This document shows positions 28,101 through 36,729 of a stretch of DNA of 64,000 nt, in pieces. A program made the translations under genes and the position numbers. The notes below the pieces were generated by a model, which saw nothing but the letters and a program-made list of their open reading frames with translations, made no database searches and was not told where the DNA came from. Position 1 is the first letter of the stretch; each line of letters starts with the position of its first letter. Source of the DNA: Kangiellaceae bacterium (GTDB lineage: Bacteria; Pseudomonadota; Gammaproteobacteria; Enterobacterales; Kangiellaceae); contig JAPHTP010000057.1 in assembly GCA_026196875.1 (NCBI GenBank), forward strand, positions 1 to 64,000, read 5' to 3'.

Positions 28101-30955
28101 TGAGTGCCTACTACAGCGCAAGGAACGTGGTGATTACCACGTTGGGGATCACTGTTTTTGTATCAACTGCGCTTACTTTATTGGCAATGATTTTGAGCCG
28201 TCGCGCAAATCGAGCTCTTTTGGCTGCGCATAACACCTTGGAAGACAGGGTAGAGCAAAGAACCAATGAACTCCGTAAGAGCGAAGAACGATTTGAATTA
28301 GCAATGCGTGGTGCCAACGATGGTTTATGGGATTGGAACTTTAAAACCGGTGAAGTGTTCTATTCCAAACGCTGGATGGCAATGCTGGGATATAAGCCAG
28401 GAGAGTTACCGAGTACCTTAGAAACTTGGACAAACTTATGCCATCCAGAAGATGCAAACATAACATTATTACAAGTAGAGGAGTGCGAAAAAGGAAAAAA
28501 AGACAGTTTTAATGTTGAATTTAGAATGGCCCATAAGGAGGGGCGTTGGGTTTCCATTTTATCTCGTGCATACGCATGCAGAGATCCGGAAACACACGAA
28601 GTCACTCGGTTTGTTGGAACTCATATCGACCTTTCTGAAAGAAAAGAAATGGAAGCCGAATTACGCTCAGCTAAAGAAATCGCAGAGTCTGCCAATAAGG
28701 CCAAAAGCGAGTTCTTAGCCAGCATGAGTCATGAAATTCGTACTCCGATGAATGGCGTTATTGGTATGTTAGGGTTAATGCTCAACAATGAGCTGAGTCA
28801 AGCGCAAATCCAGAGGGCGAAAGTTGCCCAGAGTAGCGCTCAGTCTTTGCTTTCTTTAATCAACGATATATTAGACTTTTCCAAGGTTGAAGCTGGCAAG
28901 ATAGAGCTTGAGTTTCTTGACTTTAATTTGCGCGATACCTTAAACGAAATCGCTAAATCAATGATGTTTAAGGCGAGTGAAAATGATGTGGAAATATTGC
29001 TGGACGTAAATGAAGTTACTCATTCATTAGTCAATGGTGACCCTGGAAGAATCAGGCAAATAATCGTGAATCTAATTGGCAACGCCATTAAGTTTAGTGC
29101 TCACGGTGAGGTTTTGCTAAAAGCGAGCTTAACCGAAATAGAGAAAGGTAAGGTTAATTTTGTTTGTAAAGTAATCGATTCCGGAATCGGTATACCTGAG
29201 CACAAAATCGATGATCTATTTTCTTCCTTTACCCAGGCTGATAGTTCAACTACGCGCAAATACGGTGGAACAGGATTAGGGCTGGCTATATGTAAAAAGT
29301 TAGTCGAGCTTATGCAAGGTAAAATTTCGGTGAGCAGTAAGGAAGGAGAGGGGAGTTGCTTTGAGTTTAATCTGATCTTAAATACTAGCGAGAAGTCTAT
29401 CCCGGTTTTACCAAGAGTAGACGTTAGTCAATTAAATGTTCTAATAATTGATGATAGCGAAACTAATCGGGAAATATTTAAAAGTCAACTAAACCAGTGG
29501 GGCGCCAGAGTTACCCTCGCGCAGGACTCGCTTACCGCCTTGTCCATTTGTACTCGATCAGAAGTGCGACCATTTGACATTATTTTGCTGGATATGAATA
29601 TGCCCGATACAAGCGGCATAAATCTAGCTAAAAAGCTTAAAGCTCTACCAAATTTGGAGTCAATGAGAATTATTTTGATGACCTCAACTCCGGACCTGGT
29701 TTCAATGCAAGAGTTACGGCGGGTGGGCATATCAGCCTGTTTTGTCAAGCCAGTGTCAGACGGCGAACTATTTGAGGCGCTAAGAGTGGTTGGAGCGAGT
29801 TCAGCGGCTGAATTAGAGTCTTCTCCAATGGTTACCAAGTCTTATCTATCAACGTTACCGGCTGAACCTCTGGTAAAAGAAGAAAAGGTAGCTGAGGTTA
29901 AGTGGCCCGTTAACTCAAGAGTTTTGCTGGTTGAAGATAATCATGTTAATCAGCTGGTTGCTGAGGGTATTCTTGAAGAAGTTGGCTTGAAATGTGACGT
30001 TGCCTGCAACGGTATCGAAGCTATCGATAAATTGAATAGACTTGCTCCTGCAGAGAACTATAGTTTGATTTTAATGGATTGTGAAATGCCTGAACTCGAT
30101 GGTTATGAGACAACCATAAGGATCAGAAATGGAACGGTTGGCGAAAAGTTCACCGCGATACCTATCATTGCGATGACTGCTCACGCAATGCAAGGCGCGC
30201 GTGAAAAGTGTCTATCCTGTGGAATGAATGACTATATTGCTAAGCCAATTGAAGCAGAAGAATTATATACCTTGTGTAAGAAGTGGTTATTGGCCGGTGC
30301 AGAGACAAATTTGACCACCACGGATGAAAAAAGTACCAACACTCGAACTCCACAAAAATTGAATGGCTTAATTTTTCCTGATGAGACTCAACTTTTTGAT
30401 TTCAAGGATAAAAAACCAAGCATTCTAGCCTATCCAGAAATCTATTTGAAAGCTATTCAAGCATTTGCAAAACAATACCGAAACTTTAATAGTCAGCTAA
30501 ACGCGGCGCTAAAAAGCGAAAACAAACAAGTCGTTAAGCAGCTCGTTCATGCGGTTAAGGGATCTGCTGGGAATCTGGGGATCCGTAAGCTCTTTTCCCT
30601 TTGTACTTCAATTGAACAAGATATCGTTGATAATCAAGACGTAGGCAGAAATCAATTAAAGGAATTGCAGGGAGTGATGGAATTAGCTATCGATGAGATC
30701 GAATCTATTCGACAGCTGAACCAGCAGGAAATACAAGCCAGCGATCCTTCAGAACCTTCTGAATCTTTCGAGAGCCTTCGCTCAAAAATTTATCAGTTGT
30801 TGGAACATAGCCAGTATATTCCACAAGATTTATTAAGTGACTTTATTGAAAGCACAAAAAATACAAATAGACTAGACTTAGGTCACAAAATAGTCGAGGC
30901 GCTTGACTCTTTTGAGTATGAAAAGGCAATTGAGATATTAGATCAATATAGGTGA
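25166..30955 (+). CDS. Hybrid histidine kinase with NMT1/THI5-like and SBP_bac_3-like sensors, Cache, PAS, HisKA, HATPase, two REC, Hpt
   Basis: 1929 residues. After a signal/anchor (about 15-38) comes a THI5/NMT1-like solute-binding domain (about 50-335, QLKWRHQFQFAGYYAA). It is followed by a type-3 solute-binding domain (about 370-600, IRVMNEPDYAPYDFVING). TM helices at about 610-632 and 650-672 precede a second extracytoplasmic Cache-like region. After another TM (about 990-1012) and a PAS domain come HisKA ([10 protein letters not shown], His1189) and HATPase. Two intact receivers have Asp1476 in LLDMNMP and Asp1638 in LMDCEMP. An Hpt has VHAVKGSAGN (His1795), with a helical tail. The binding domains suggest sensing of small amino-acid- or pyrimidine-like ligands. 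The next gene (4 bp away) is a receiver-GGDEF-EAL protein, its likely target. Confidence 0.92.
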   Translation: MVKLYPSVFKGKNIEGLHLILLASVVTLCLFLFTSASFAASSQSSESQDVLDKVTIQLKWRHQFQFAGYYAAIQQGYYELEGIEVELVERQLGKDTHQAVVDGDAEYGVSDAGLILARLKAKPLVLVSQIYQHSPLVIMAHKHDGITTPYDLKNRRLMIDRGGQSHLAIEAMITDTLGSMNEVEVVELNFDLTDFASKNVDAMAGYITAQPFDLNQRGVELAFIDPRFYGFDFYGDNLFTSEQEYFQNPERVNKIRRATIKGWQYALSNPDEIIDLIQKKYNAKLSKERLTYESKLISRMINADQIPLGTISEKRIKDIVATFKKNVKLPNTASWHGLILSEKNFGKSLLPTGSFLKLTQEEQAWLQQHQVIRVMNEPDYAPYDFVINGKPVGYSIDYVKLIEGRLGVRFEFVQDNFSELMEKAKKKEVDLLHSLFKYPVEREEFLNFTRPYKSSVNSIVTRKGEEVKNGLLDLKGLRVAAVPGDAASGLLTTNHPEIKLVNVNDYEEALIAVALGRADATILELPTANYLIKKHLINNLSVSSELKEKSVDYRYRLAVRKDWQEFIPILEKAMDSLSLEELDALDEKWMRSADESESSDLPEGFLGLNYIATLIGILVFIVIILLVLYRILDSSKQDPIKFQFSSSSGNKVAITFNSLLISIAFVLGVWALDNIKTKVKQNMQQSLQTVMQTTMEALQIWMEDQFKTLNYIAQDPELLSLTLPQLTKSQRGELLLGTKELEELRNYFQQMRDRGGQHGFFIIDKEGVSIASQRDANVGTVNLIKRYQPDLFQKALNGSNVFVPPMPSDVEIDGIENIKGMQVPPTMFFLVPLKDQDGTVIALLSKRYNPYEQYTRINQLGRLGESGETYMFGKNGELFTESRFQKQLVDTGLVESSGQSILSLSIKDPGEDLTTQKKAIIDQSNLPLTFMAASATRGESNVNVEGYRDYRGVSVIGAWSWDHEHEVGIATEVDLDESLSAYYSARNVVITTLGITVFVSTALTLLAMILSRRANRALLAAHNTLEDRVEQRTNELRKSEERFELAMRGANDGLWDWNFKTGEVFYSKRWMAMLGYKPGELPSTLETWTNLCHPEDANITLLQVEECEKGKKDSFNVEFRMAHKEGRWVSILSRAYACRDPETHEVTRFVGTHIDLSERKEMEAELRSAKEIAESANKAKSEFLASMSHEIRTPMNGVIGMLGLMLNNELSQAQIQRAKVAQSSAQSLLSLINDILDFSKVEAGKIELEFLDFNLRDTLNEIAKSMMFKASENDVEILLDVNEVTHSLVNGDPGRIRQIIVNLIGNAIKFSAHGEVLLKASLTEIEKGKVNFVCKVIDSGIGIPEHKIDDLFSSFTQADSSTTRKYGGTGLGLAICKKLVELMQGKISVSSKEGEGSCFEFNLILNTSEKSIPVLPRVDVSQLNVLIIDDSETNREIFKSQLNQWGARVTLAQDSLTALSICTRSEVRPFDIILLDMNMPDTSGINLAKKLKALPNLESMRIILMTSTPDLVSMQELRRVGISACFVKPVSDGELFEALRVVGASSAAELESSPMVTKSYLSTLPAEPLVKEEKVAEVKWPVNSRVLLVEDNHVNQLVAEGILEEVGLKCDVACNGIEAIDKLNRLAPAENYSLILMDCEMPELDGYETTIRIRNGTVGEKFTAIPIIAMTAHAMQGAREKCLSCGMNDYIAKPIEAEELYTLCKKWLLAGAETNLTTTDEKSTNTRTPQKLNGLIFPDETQLFDFKDKKPSILAYPEIYLKAIQAFAKQYRNFNSQLNAALKSENKQVVKQLVHAVKGSAGNLGIRKLFSLCTSIEQDIVDNQDVGRNQLKELQGVMELAIDEIESIRQLNQQEIQASDPSEPSESFESLRSKIYQLLEHSQYIPQDLLSDFIESTKNTNRLDLGHKIVEALDSFEYEKAIEILDQYR

Positions 30956-30959
30956 CACT

Positions 30960-32783
30960 TTGGAACTGGAAGCTAAGGAACTGGAAGCTAAAAGACACCC
31001 TTCAACTATTTTGTTGGTGGATGATGACCCCATTAGTTTAACGACAATCTCCAAAATTCTTAGCGAGTTTGGACACCAAATATTAGTCGCTAAAAATGGT
31101 AGTAAAGCCATTCAGCTGGTTGAAGATGAAAGGCCCCATTTGATTCTTCTTGATATTTATATGCCCGGCATAAATGGCATTCAAGTTTGTAAAGAAGTTA
31201 AGTCAAAAAAGAAAAACAAGCGGATCCCTATTCTCTTTCTCACAGGCAGTGAAGATGAAGCCGAAGCCGCATTTGATGCCGGTGGGTTAGACTATATTTT
31301 AAAGCCATTCCGAATTAAGGAATTAATTGCAAGGGTTAATACCCATTTGGAATTGGCGTACTTAATGGGGTCGTTGGAAAATGCGAATATGGCGTTGGAA
31401 ACGATTAATGATTCGCTTGAAGAAAAAGTTCATGAGAGAACAAAAGAGCTTGTAACTACTAACGCTAGTCTTCGTAAAGAGATTAATGAGCGGAGAGCAT
31501 TACAAGACAGGTTGGATTATATTTCTCGATATGATTTTGTCACGCGAATGTTCAATCGTAATTCAATGGAAGAACAATTGGAACAGAGGCTAATTGAAAT
31601 CCATGGAGTAAGTGTTAACCACTACTATTTTTTATATATCGATTTAGATCAGTTTCGAATCATCAACGACACTTGTGGGCATCTTGCAGGAGATGAGTTA
31701 TTAAGAGAGCTTAGTGAGCTACTCAAAGGGTTAATAGCAAGAGACGATATTATCGCCAGAATGGGGGGCGATGAATTTGCAATCATATATGGATTACACA
31801 ATACACAACTAGGAATAAAGAAAGCGCAAACATTGAAAAGTGCCATCGAAAATTTCGTGTTTAACTGGGAAGGAGAGACATTTCGTATTGATGCTAGCAT
31901 GGGGTTAATCGAAATAGATGATAGTTTCGATAACGTTAATCACTTGATAAGCATTGCTGAGAGAACCTGCTACGAGTCAAAGGTTAAGGGTGGCGGAGAG
32001 ATATCCATTTATAATATGAGTAAAGTACATATTGATCGAAGTAAGCGCCAAATGCGTTGGGTACCCATTATTCAAAGCGCGGTTGATCATGATGATTTTT
32101 ACCTGGCCGGTCAATATATCAAAAATATTAAGGATGATACTCAGGATAAAATGGAACTATTGATCAGATTAGAAACTTCAGATAATAAGACTCTGCCGCC
32201 GGGACATTTCATTCCAATAGCGGAACGCTACCATTTGATTACGAGTGTTGACAAATGGGTGTTAGATAAAGCATTGAAGCAAAAAAGAGCCTTAGGCTTT
32301 AGTGAGCAGCTATCAATAAATCTGTCAGGAGAGTCGATAAAGAAGGAGAGTTTTTTGCAATATGCAGAAGAGACGATTGTTGCTTCAGGGGTTAAGGGAG
32401 AAGAACTCTGTTTTGAAATTACTGAAACATCTGCTTTTACTGATATATCTGCAACAAACACATTCATCGAGCGGTTCAGAAAGCTGGGGTGCCAATTTTC
32501 GTTAGATGACTTTGGCACCGGCACCTCGTCATACGGATATTTGAAAGAGCTACCTATAGATTATATAAAGATTGATGGTATTTTTATTAGAGACTTGGAA
32601 AAAGAAAAAGTGAATCGATTAATGGTTGATTCCATCACTTCAATTTCCAAAGAAATTGGAATCAAAGTTATTGCCGAGTGTGTTGAAACGGAAGATGCCT
32701 ACGAAGTGTTAAAAGATTTAGGCGTTGACTATGCGCAAGGATTTTTCTTGCATAAACCAACGCCGTTGAAAGATCTAAACTAA
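30960..32783 (+). CDS. Response regulator with GGDEF and EAL domains (cyclic-di-GMP turnover)
   Basis: 607 residues from a TTG that follows the kinase stop by 4 bp; AGGTGA, overlapping that stop, is a good Shine-Dalgarno. The receiver has DDD at 21-23 and Asp65 in LLDIYMP. A coiled linker (EEKVHERTKEL) leads to a GGDEF domain with an intact GGDEF signature (near residue 270) but without the Arg of the RxxD inhibitory site (ARDD at that position). The EAL domain reads ELLIRLE instead of EALLRWE, but other catalytic residues are present: INLSG, FEITE, LDDFGTG, YIKIDG, IAECVE and YAQGFFLHKP. Either activity or both are possible. Operon position ties it to the upstream hybrid kinase's Hpt. Confidence 0.92.
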   Translation: MELEAKELEAKRHPSTILLVDDDPISLTTISKILSEFGHQILVAKNGSKAIQLVEDERPHLILLDIYMPGINGIQVCKEVKSKKKNKRIPILFLTGSEDEAEAAFDAGGLDYILKPFRIKELIARVNTHLELAYLMGSLENANMALETINDSLEEKVHERTKELVTTNASLRKEINERRALQDRLDYISRYDFVTRMFNRNSMEEQLEQRLIEIHGVSVNHYYFLYIDLDQFRIINDTCGHLAGDELLRELSELLKGLIARDDIIARMGGDEFAIIYGLHNTQLGIKKAQTLKSAIENFVFNWEGETFRIDASMGLIEIDDSFDNVNHLISIAERTCYESKVKGGGEISIYNMSKVHIDRSKRQMRWVPIIQSAVDHDDFYLAGQYIKNIKDDTQDKMELLIRLETSDNKTLPPGHFIPIAERYHLITSVDKWVLDKALKQKRALGFSEQLSINLSGESIKKESFLQYAEETIVASGVKGEELCFEITETSAFTDISATNTFIERFRKLGCQFSLDDFGTGTSSYGYLKELPIDYIKIDGIFIRDLEKEKVNRLMVDSITSISKEIGIKVIAECVETEDAYEVLKDLGVDYAQGFFLHKPTPLKDLN

Positions 32784-32808
32784 GGATAAGAAATAATAGT
32801 TGCTCTTT

Positions 32809-34653
32809 CTACTTTTGAACTTGTGTATTAATGTATTCATCTATTGCCTGCTCCAAAATATTGAGCGGCATAGACCCATTGCCAATGACCACATCATGGA
32901 AATCTTTGATATCGTAGCTCGCACCTAATTCTGTTTCAGCGCGCTGACGTAATTCCAATATCTTTAGCATACCGGTCATATAAGCGGTGGCCTGGCCAGG
33001 CCAAACACTGTAGCGAGCAATAGAATCCGGGTTGCCTATATTCGCTTGCGAAAAAGCTTCAGCTTGTTGGTAAGTCCAACCTTTACTATGAATTCCGGTA
33101 TCTACTACTAAGCGATTGGCCCGCATTGCTTCAAATTGAAGTCTCCCGATATCACCATAAATGTCATTCTGATACCAGTCTAAATCACTGGCTAGCCGCT
33201 CAGCGTACAACCCCCACCCCTCGATAAAAGAGGTAAAACGCATCTCTTTTCTAAAGCGAGGCATATCAAGTTCTTGTGCAAGCGCTATTTGTAAATGATG
33301 TCCGGGAACTGCTTCGTGATAAGCCAGGGTAGGCATTGTGAAATAGGAAAGGTTACTACTGGTGTTCGCATAAAATGCTCCAGGTCTGGTTCCGTCTTCA
33401 GAGCCCGCGATGTAGTAACCTCCGGTACTTCCGCCGACAACAATGACTTCTTGCTGTGGTAGTGTAGAAAATGCCTCGGGAAGTTTTGTATAAGCTTCTT
33501 CTATTAGTGCCTCAAAAAAGGAAACCGCTTGACTGCCTGCTATGGTTCCGCCATCTGAAGCCGCACGCGCGAGTTTTTGTGAAATCGATTCATTTGCAGG
33601 ATAACCAAGCTGATCAAATAAAACATTCATTTCAGCGTGAATTCGAGCCAATTCATCAATTCCTTGTTGATGGATTTCATCCGGGGTTGCATTGCTCGAC
33701 GTAAAAAATGAAAGGGCATATTGATAATATTCGTCGCCGCCAGTGAATTGGCCAAATCCGATATTACTTGGAGCGACAGTAGTTAGGTTCGCCATTTGCT
33801 GGGCGAGTGCTTGATAAGCAGGAATTACACGTTGTTCAACGATTGCCTGGAGGGTATCTCGCATGGTTTGTTTATCGGCGGCATTTATTTCTGAAATCGA
33901 ATTTAAAGCCGAGTCAAACACTTGATAGTAACTAATCGCCGTGACTGAGCTGCTGCCAATAGCCGCAACGTTACTGCGAGAAAAATCTAAAGTGATAAAT
34001 GGCTCAACTATTCCTGCATTTTGCCTGGCCGTTGCAATTTCACTAATTTGTTCGAAACGGCGACCTATCTGGTTAAGCAGGGTTAAATAGTTTTCCGCTT
34101 CCTGGCGATTAGTCAGCGGTAAAACTTGAGTAAAAAATGTTTCGGTTGACCCCGGCCAGCCAAAGAATCCATAAGTCACAGGATATTCGAAGTTTTTATA
34201 GTCAGCAAAGCCTATTTCAAAATCCAGGTAAGTTTTATAAACGTCGAAATGTAACTTGTCCGATTGGCTAAGAGACTCTCTATCAAAGGTGAGCAATAGC
34301 TCTCTAATTAAAGTTTTAACAGCAACAGTCTGAAAGTAAAAATCATCTGAAATATTGGTGAGCTCTACCGAAATATTTGGAAATTCGCTAATACGGCCAC
34401 TCCCAAATACGCCTTCAGGATCTCGTTCTTCAATTATGGCAAAAGATTGAGTGAAAAATTCACTTAGGGAAAGACTCGTTAATTGATTTCTGTAGGTATC
34501 AATTAGAGTGTCTGAATTAACTAATTGATAATCCGGGACCGGATCTAATTGAACTGACGAAGGAGGAGGTGCAGTCGTGCCGCTATCAGAAGATCCACCA
34601 CAGCTAAGAATTAACACTAAGCTGACTGCCGCAAACAGACTGTGTTTGAACAT
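32809..34653 (-). CDS. DUF885-family lipoprotein, putative metalloenzyme
   Basis: 614 residues from ATG 34653, chosen because GGTGA lies five bases upstream; an ATG 12 bases earlier is also in frame. A lipoprotein signal ends at LILSC, with Cys18 for lipidation, followed by GGSSDSG. The body matches the DUF885 family, whose hallmark HEAVPGHH is present (about residues 435-450) and resembles a zinc-binding HExxH-like motif. A conserved C-terminal block EQAIDEYINTQ is also seen. Members are thought to be M2/M3-like peptidases, though the biochemical role is not settled. It is convergent with the GGDEF-EAL gene (26 bp gap) and divergent from mscS. Confidence 0.85.
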   Translation of the reverse strand: MFKHSLFAAVSLVLILSCGGSSDSGTTAPPPSSVQLDPVPDYQLVNSDTLIDTYRNQLTSLSLSEFFTQSFAIIEERDPEGVFGSGRISEFPNISVELTNISDDFYFQTVAVKTLIRELLLTFDRESLSQSDKLHFDVYKTYLDFEIGFADYKNFEYPVTYGFFGWPGSTETFFTQVLPLTNRQEAENYLTLLNQIGRRFEQISEIATARQNAGIVEPFITLDFSRSNVAAIGSSSVTAISYYQVFDSALNSISEINAADKQTMRDTLQAIVEQRVIPAYQALAQQMANLTTVAPSNIGFGQFTGGDEYYQYALSFFTSSNATPDEIHQQGIDELARIHAEMNVLFDQLGYPANESISQKLARAASDGGTIAGSQAVSFFEALIEEAYTKLPEAFSTLPQQEVIVVGGSTGGYYIAGSEDGTRPGAFYANTSSNLSYFTMPTLAYHEAVPGHHLQIALAQELDMPRFRKEMRFTSFIEGWGLYAERLASDLDWYQNDIYGDIGRLQFEAMRANRLVVDTGIHSKGWTYQQAEAFSQANIGNPDSIARYSVWPGQATAYMTGMLKILELRQRAETELGASYDIKDFHDVVIGNGSMPLNILEQAIDEYINTQVQK

Positions 34654-34776
34654 ATTATTCACCATTGAGGCCAGTTAGATTAACTAAAGTATAACCTGAA
34701 TTCTATCAATAGTGCGAATTTGCAATCTGTCGGGTATGATAGCGCAAAGAACCTTTTAGCTTAGATGGAGTGTTTT

Positions 34777-35607
34777 ATGGAACATGAACTCAAACAGGAG
34801 TTTGCCCAACTGCAGGTCGTTTACGACACAATAATTAACTTTTTTGTAAACTACAGTTTTCAGCTTATCGGCGCATTAATTATATTCCTGATCGGCATGT
34901 TGATCGCCAGGAAAGTTTCTAAACTGGTCAATAAGTTTTGTAAGAAAAAAGAGCTCGATGTCACACTTTCCCGATTTATTGCTAATGTAGTAAGAATGAT
35001 AATTATCGTGATGGTGGCGGTAATTTGTTTGAATAAATTAGGGATTAGTATCACACCTCTGATTGCGGCAATTGGTGCAATTTCTTTGGGTGCTGGGTTG
35101 GCTGTTCAAGGACTGCTTTCCAATTATGGTGCCGGATTAAATATCGTGCTAACTCGACCATTTATAGTTGGCGATACCATTTCTGTGCAGGGTGTCAGCG
35201 GACAGGTTAAAGATATTCTACTCGCTTATACAATCATTATGACAGAAGATGATGTGGAGATAACAATTCCAAACAGGCATATCATTGGAGAAATTATTCA
35301 CAATTCGCAGGAAAAGTCGTTAGTTGAAATTGAAGTAGGTGTTTCCTATGCGAGCGATATGGATTCGGTTGCAGCAATTTTAGAAACTGCTATAAAAGGT
35401 AATCCATACTTTGACGGTAAAAAAGAGCCACAAGTTGGCATTCAATCATTTGGTGATAGTAGTGTTAATTTTGAAGCAAGGGTTTGGGTGGACTCCAACA
35501 AACTAAATGCTGCGAGATTTTCACTTAATAAATCCGTGTGGGACGAACTAAAATCAAAAGAGATTGATATTCCGTTTCCACAACGCGAAGTTAGAATGCT
35601 TAGTTAG
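34777..35607 (+). CDS. mscS: Small-conductance mechanosensitive channel
   Basis: 276 residues from ATG 34777, which has GGAG six bases upstream; the ATG at 34765 contains that Shine-Dalgarno and is less likely. The channel releases solutes on hypo-osmotic shock. It has three TM helices: FQLIGALIIFLIGMLIA, MIIIVMVAVICLNKLGI, and the pore helix with AAIGAISLGAGLAVQGLLSN, which carries the Gly/Ala packing pattern. These are followed by the NYGAGLNIVLTRPF kink, a beta domain (VGDTISVQGVSGQV) and an alpha/beta C-terminal cage ending in PFPQREVRML. Length and motifs match E. coli MscS (286). It is a monocistronic gene as far as can be seen. Confidence 0.94.
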   Translation: MEHELKQEFAQLQVVYDTIINFFVNYSFQLIGALIIFLIGMLIARKVSKLVNKFCKKKELDVTLSRFIANVVRMIIIVMVAVICLNKLGISITPLIAAIGAISLGAGLAVQGLLSNYGAGLNIVLTRPFIVGDTISVQGVSGQVKDILLAYTIIMTEDDVEITIPNRHIIGEIIHNSQEKSLVEIEVGVSYASDMDSVAAILETAIKGNPYFDGKKEPQVGIQSFGDSSVNFEARVWVDSNKLNAARFSLNKSVWDELKSKEIDIPFPQREVRMLS

Positions 35608-35729
35608 GTGGTAGAGGGTGCTTAAAATCTCTAGCATAAATTGCTGCAGTTTGTAAGTCGAACCCTATGACCAGTCTTGGCCAAATAAGTTGCCAGCAAG
35701 GTTAGCGTTGTTGTTTACCTTAAATTACA

Positions 35730-35806
35730 GGCTTCTATTGCACAATAACCTATAGAAAGACATTATCTATATGACTGTATTTCTAAAATTGTTGTGCACA
35801 GAAGCC
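35730..35806. repeat. Long imperfect inverted repeat between mscS and the exported-protein pair
   Basis: GGCTTCT followed by a TTGCACAA-type core (35730-35746) is mirrored by TTGTTGTGCA then AGAAGCC (35788-35806). The arms are about 18 bases with a few mismatches and a central region of about 40 bases, which contains a further TATAGA/TCTATA dyad. It could be a shared terminator for two convergent genes or a small miniature-transposon remnant. Confidence 0.45.
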
Positions 35807-35822
35807 ATAAAGTCACTAAGCT

Positions 35823-36188
35823 TTATTCGTGATACATTGAACCTGTTGATGAATAAATGTAATCGCATTTACCGCTACTGTCCCAACGAAAATAGAGATA
35901 AGACTCGTTACTTAATCCGCGGATCTGCTCTACATGATGAGCTTGGGTTGTTGTGCATGACTTAGTAGTACCACTTGAGTTTCTAGCACTACAAATACCA
36001 TAAGGGTTAGAAGAAAATCCGACATAGGAACACACTATGTATTGTGTATTGTCGGCACTATTGCGTGCGCCAACCAATGAACCATAAGCCGTTGTACTGC
36101 CGACATTTACTTGGTAATGATTAGTGAATCCAGCTAGAGCTGCAGTACTGAACAAAGCTGCTACTAAGGTTAATAGTTTAAGTTTCAT
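35823..36188 (-). CDS. Small secreted protein with conserved cysteines, function unknown
   Basis: 121 residues with a strong GGAGG six bases before the ATG. The signal peptide (MKLKLLTLVAALFSTAALA) predicts export. The mature domain has the pattern of a widespread small secreted family without known function: GSLVGARNSADNTQYIVC, then CSARN, then KSC, then YLYFRWDSSGKCDYI. Four cysteines could pair into two disulfides. It lies 40 bp downstream of the 166-residue membrane protein on the same strand and shares its GGAGGATAA ribosome site, so the two are likely cotranscribed. Confidence 0.78.
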   Translation of the reverse strand: MKLKLLTLVAALFSTAALAGFTNHYQVNVGSTTAYGSLVGARNSADNTQYIVCSYVGFSSNPYGICSARNSSGTTKSCTTTQAHHVEQIRGLSNESYLYFRWDSSGKCDYIYSSTGSMYHE

Positions 36189-36228
36189 GTTTATCCTCCA
36201 TGTGTTACATGTTTAAGTTAGAAACGAA

Positions 36229-36729
36229 TTACAGTATCGTTCCTGGTTGTAGAACTAAGTCGCCGTTGTTAATAGCAATAATTAACTTTTGCAATGCTTT
36301 GTGATGTTCTTCTGAAGACATATCTGCCATGACTTGCCGAAGGTTGTGAACGCCTTCTTGATCCAGTGAACCTCCTAACAAGGTTTGTTCAACACTCTCC
36401 ATTCCAACCCGATTGGCATTTTCAACAATGCTGCGTGTTTTTTGAGAATCTACAGGTGAACTTTCTGCTGGAGTGGATTTTTCTTTGTCTGTTAAAAGCT
36501 TTTCGATTTTTTTGACTTCGGAATTAAGTCTGCCAAGCTGCTCGAGAAGCTCCAACTGCTTGATGTCAAATGCGGAGTAGTTAGAACTCATCTTTTCATC
36601 ATACGGTTGAACACGAGGTGCTTCTGAAACAATGGTAGGTGTAGTGTTATTACCTTTCGTAAGTAAGATTAAGGTAACGCTATTGATGACTACGGAAATT
36701 ATCAGGAGTATGCCAATCCATCGGTTCAT
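36229..36729 (-). CDS. Single-TM protein with coiled coil, function unknown
   Basis: 166 residues. GGAGG lies five bases before the ATG, a strong start. Residues 5-24 (IGILLIISVVINSVTLILLT) form an uncleaved TM anchor, so most of the protein is probably periplasmic. A Thr/Pro-rich spacer, then LEQLGRLNSEVKKIEKLLTDKE (about 55-82) is predicted coiled coil. The C-terminal half (TLLGGSLDQEGVHNLRQVMADMSSEEHHKALQKLIIAINNGDL) is helical. I do not recognise a family. Operon context with the small secreted protein suggests a joint envelope role, which is inference. Confidence 0.7.
   Translation of the reverse strand: MNRWIGILLIISVVINSVTLILLTKGNNTTPTIVSEAPRVQPYDEKMSSNYSAFDIKQLELLEQLGRLNSEVKKIEKLLTDKEKSTPAESSPVDSQKTRSIVENANRVGMESVEQTLLGGSLDQEGVHNLRQVMADMSSEEHHKALQKLIIAINNGDLVLQPGTIL

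Noticed and set aside
25166-32783. Possible c-di-GMP or thiamine riboswitch before the solute-binding kinase or the GGDEF genes
   Set aside because: I searched the leaders by eye for conserved GEMM and THI core motifs and saw none. The THI5-like domain alone does not imply thiamine control.
30960-32783. EAL domain as inactive because the motif is ELL
   Set aside because: The glutamate is present, and the other metal and substrate residues (INLSG, DDFGTG, KID, ECVE) are intact, so inactivity is not supported.
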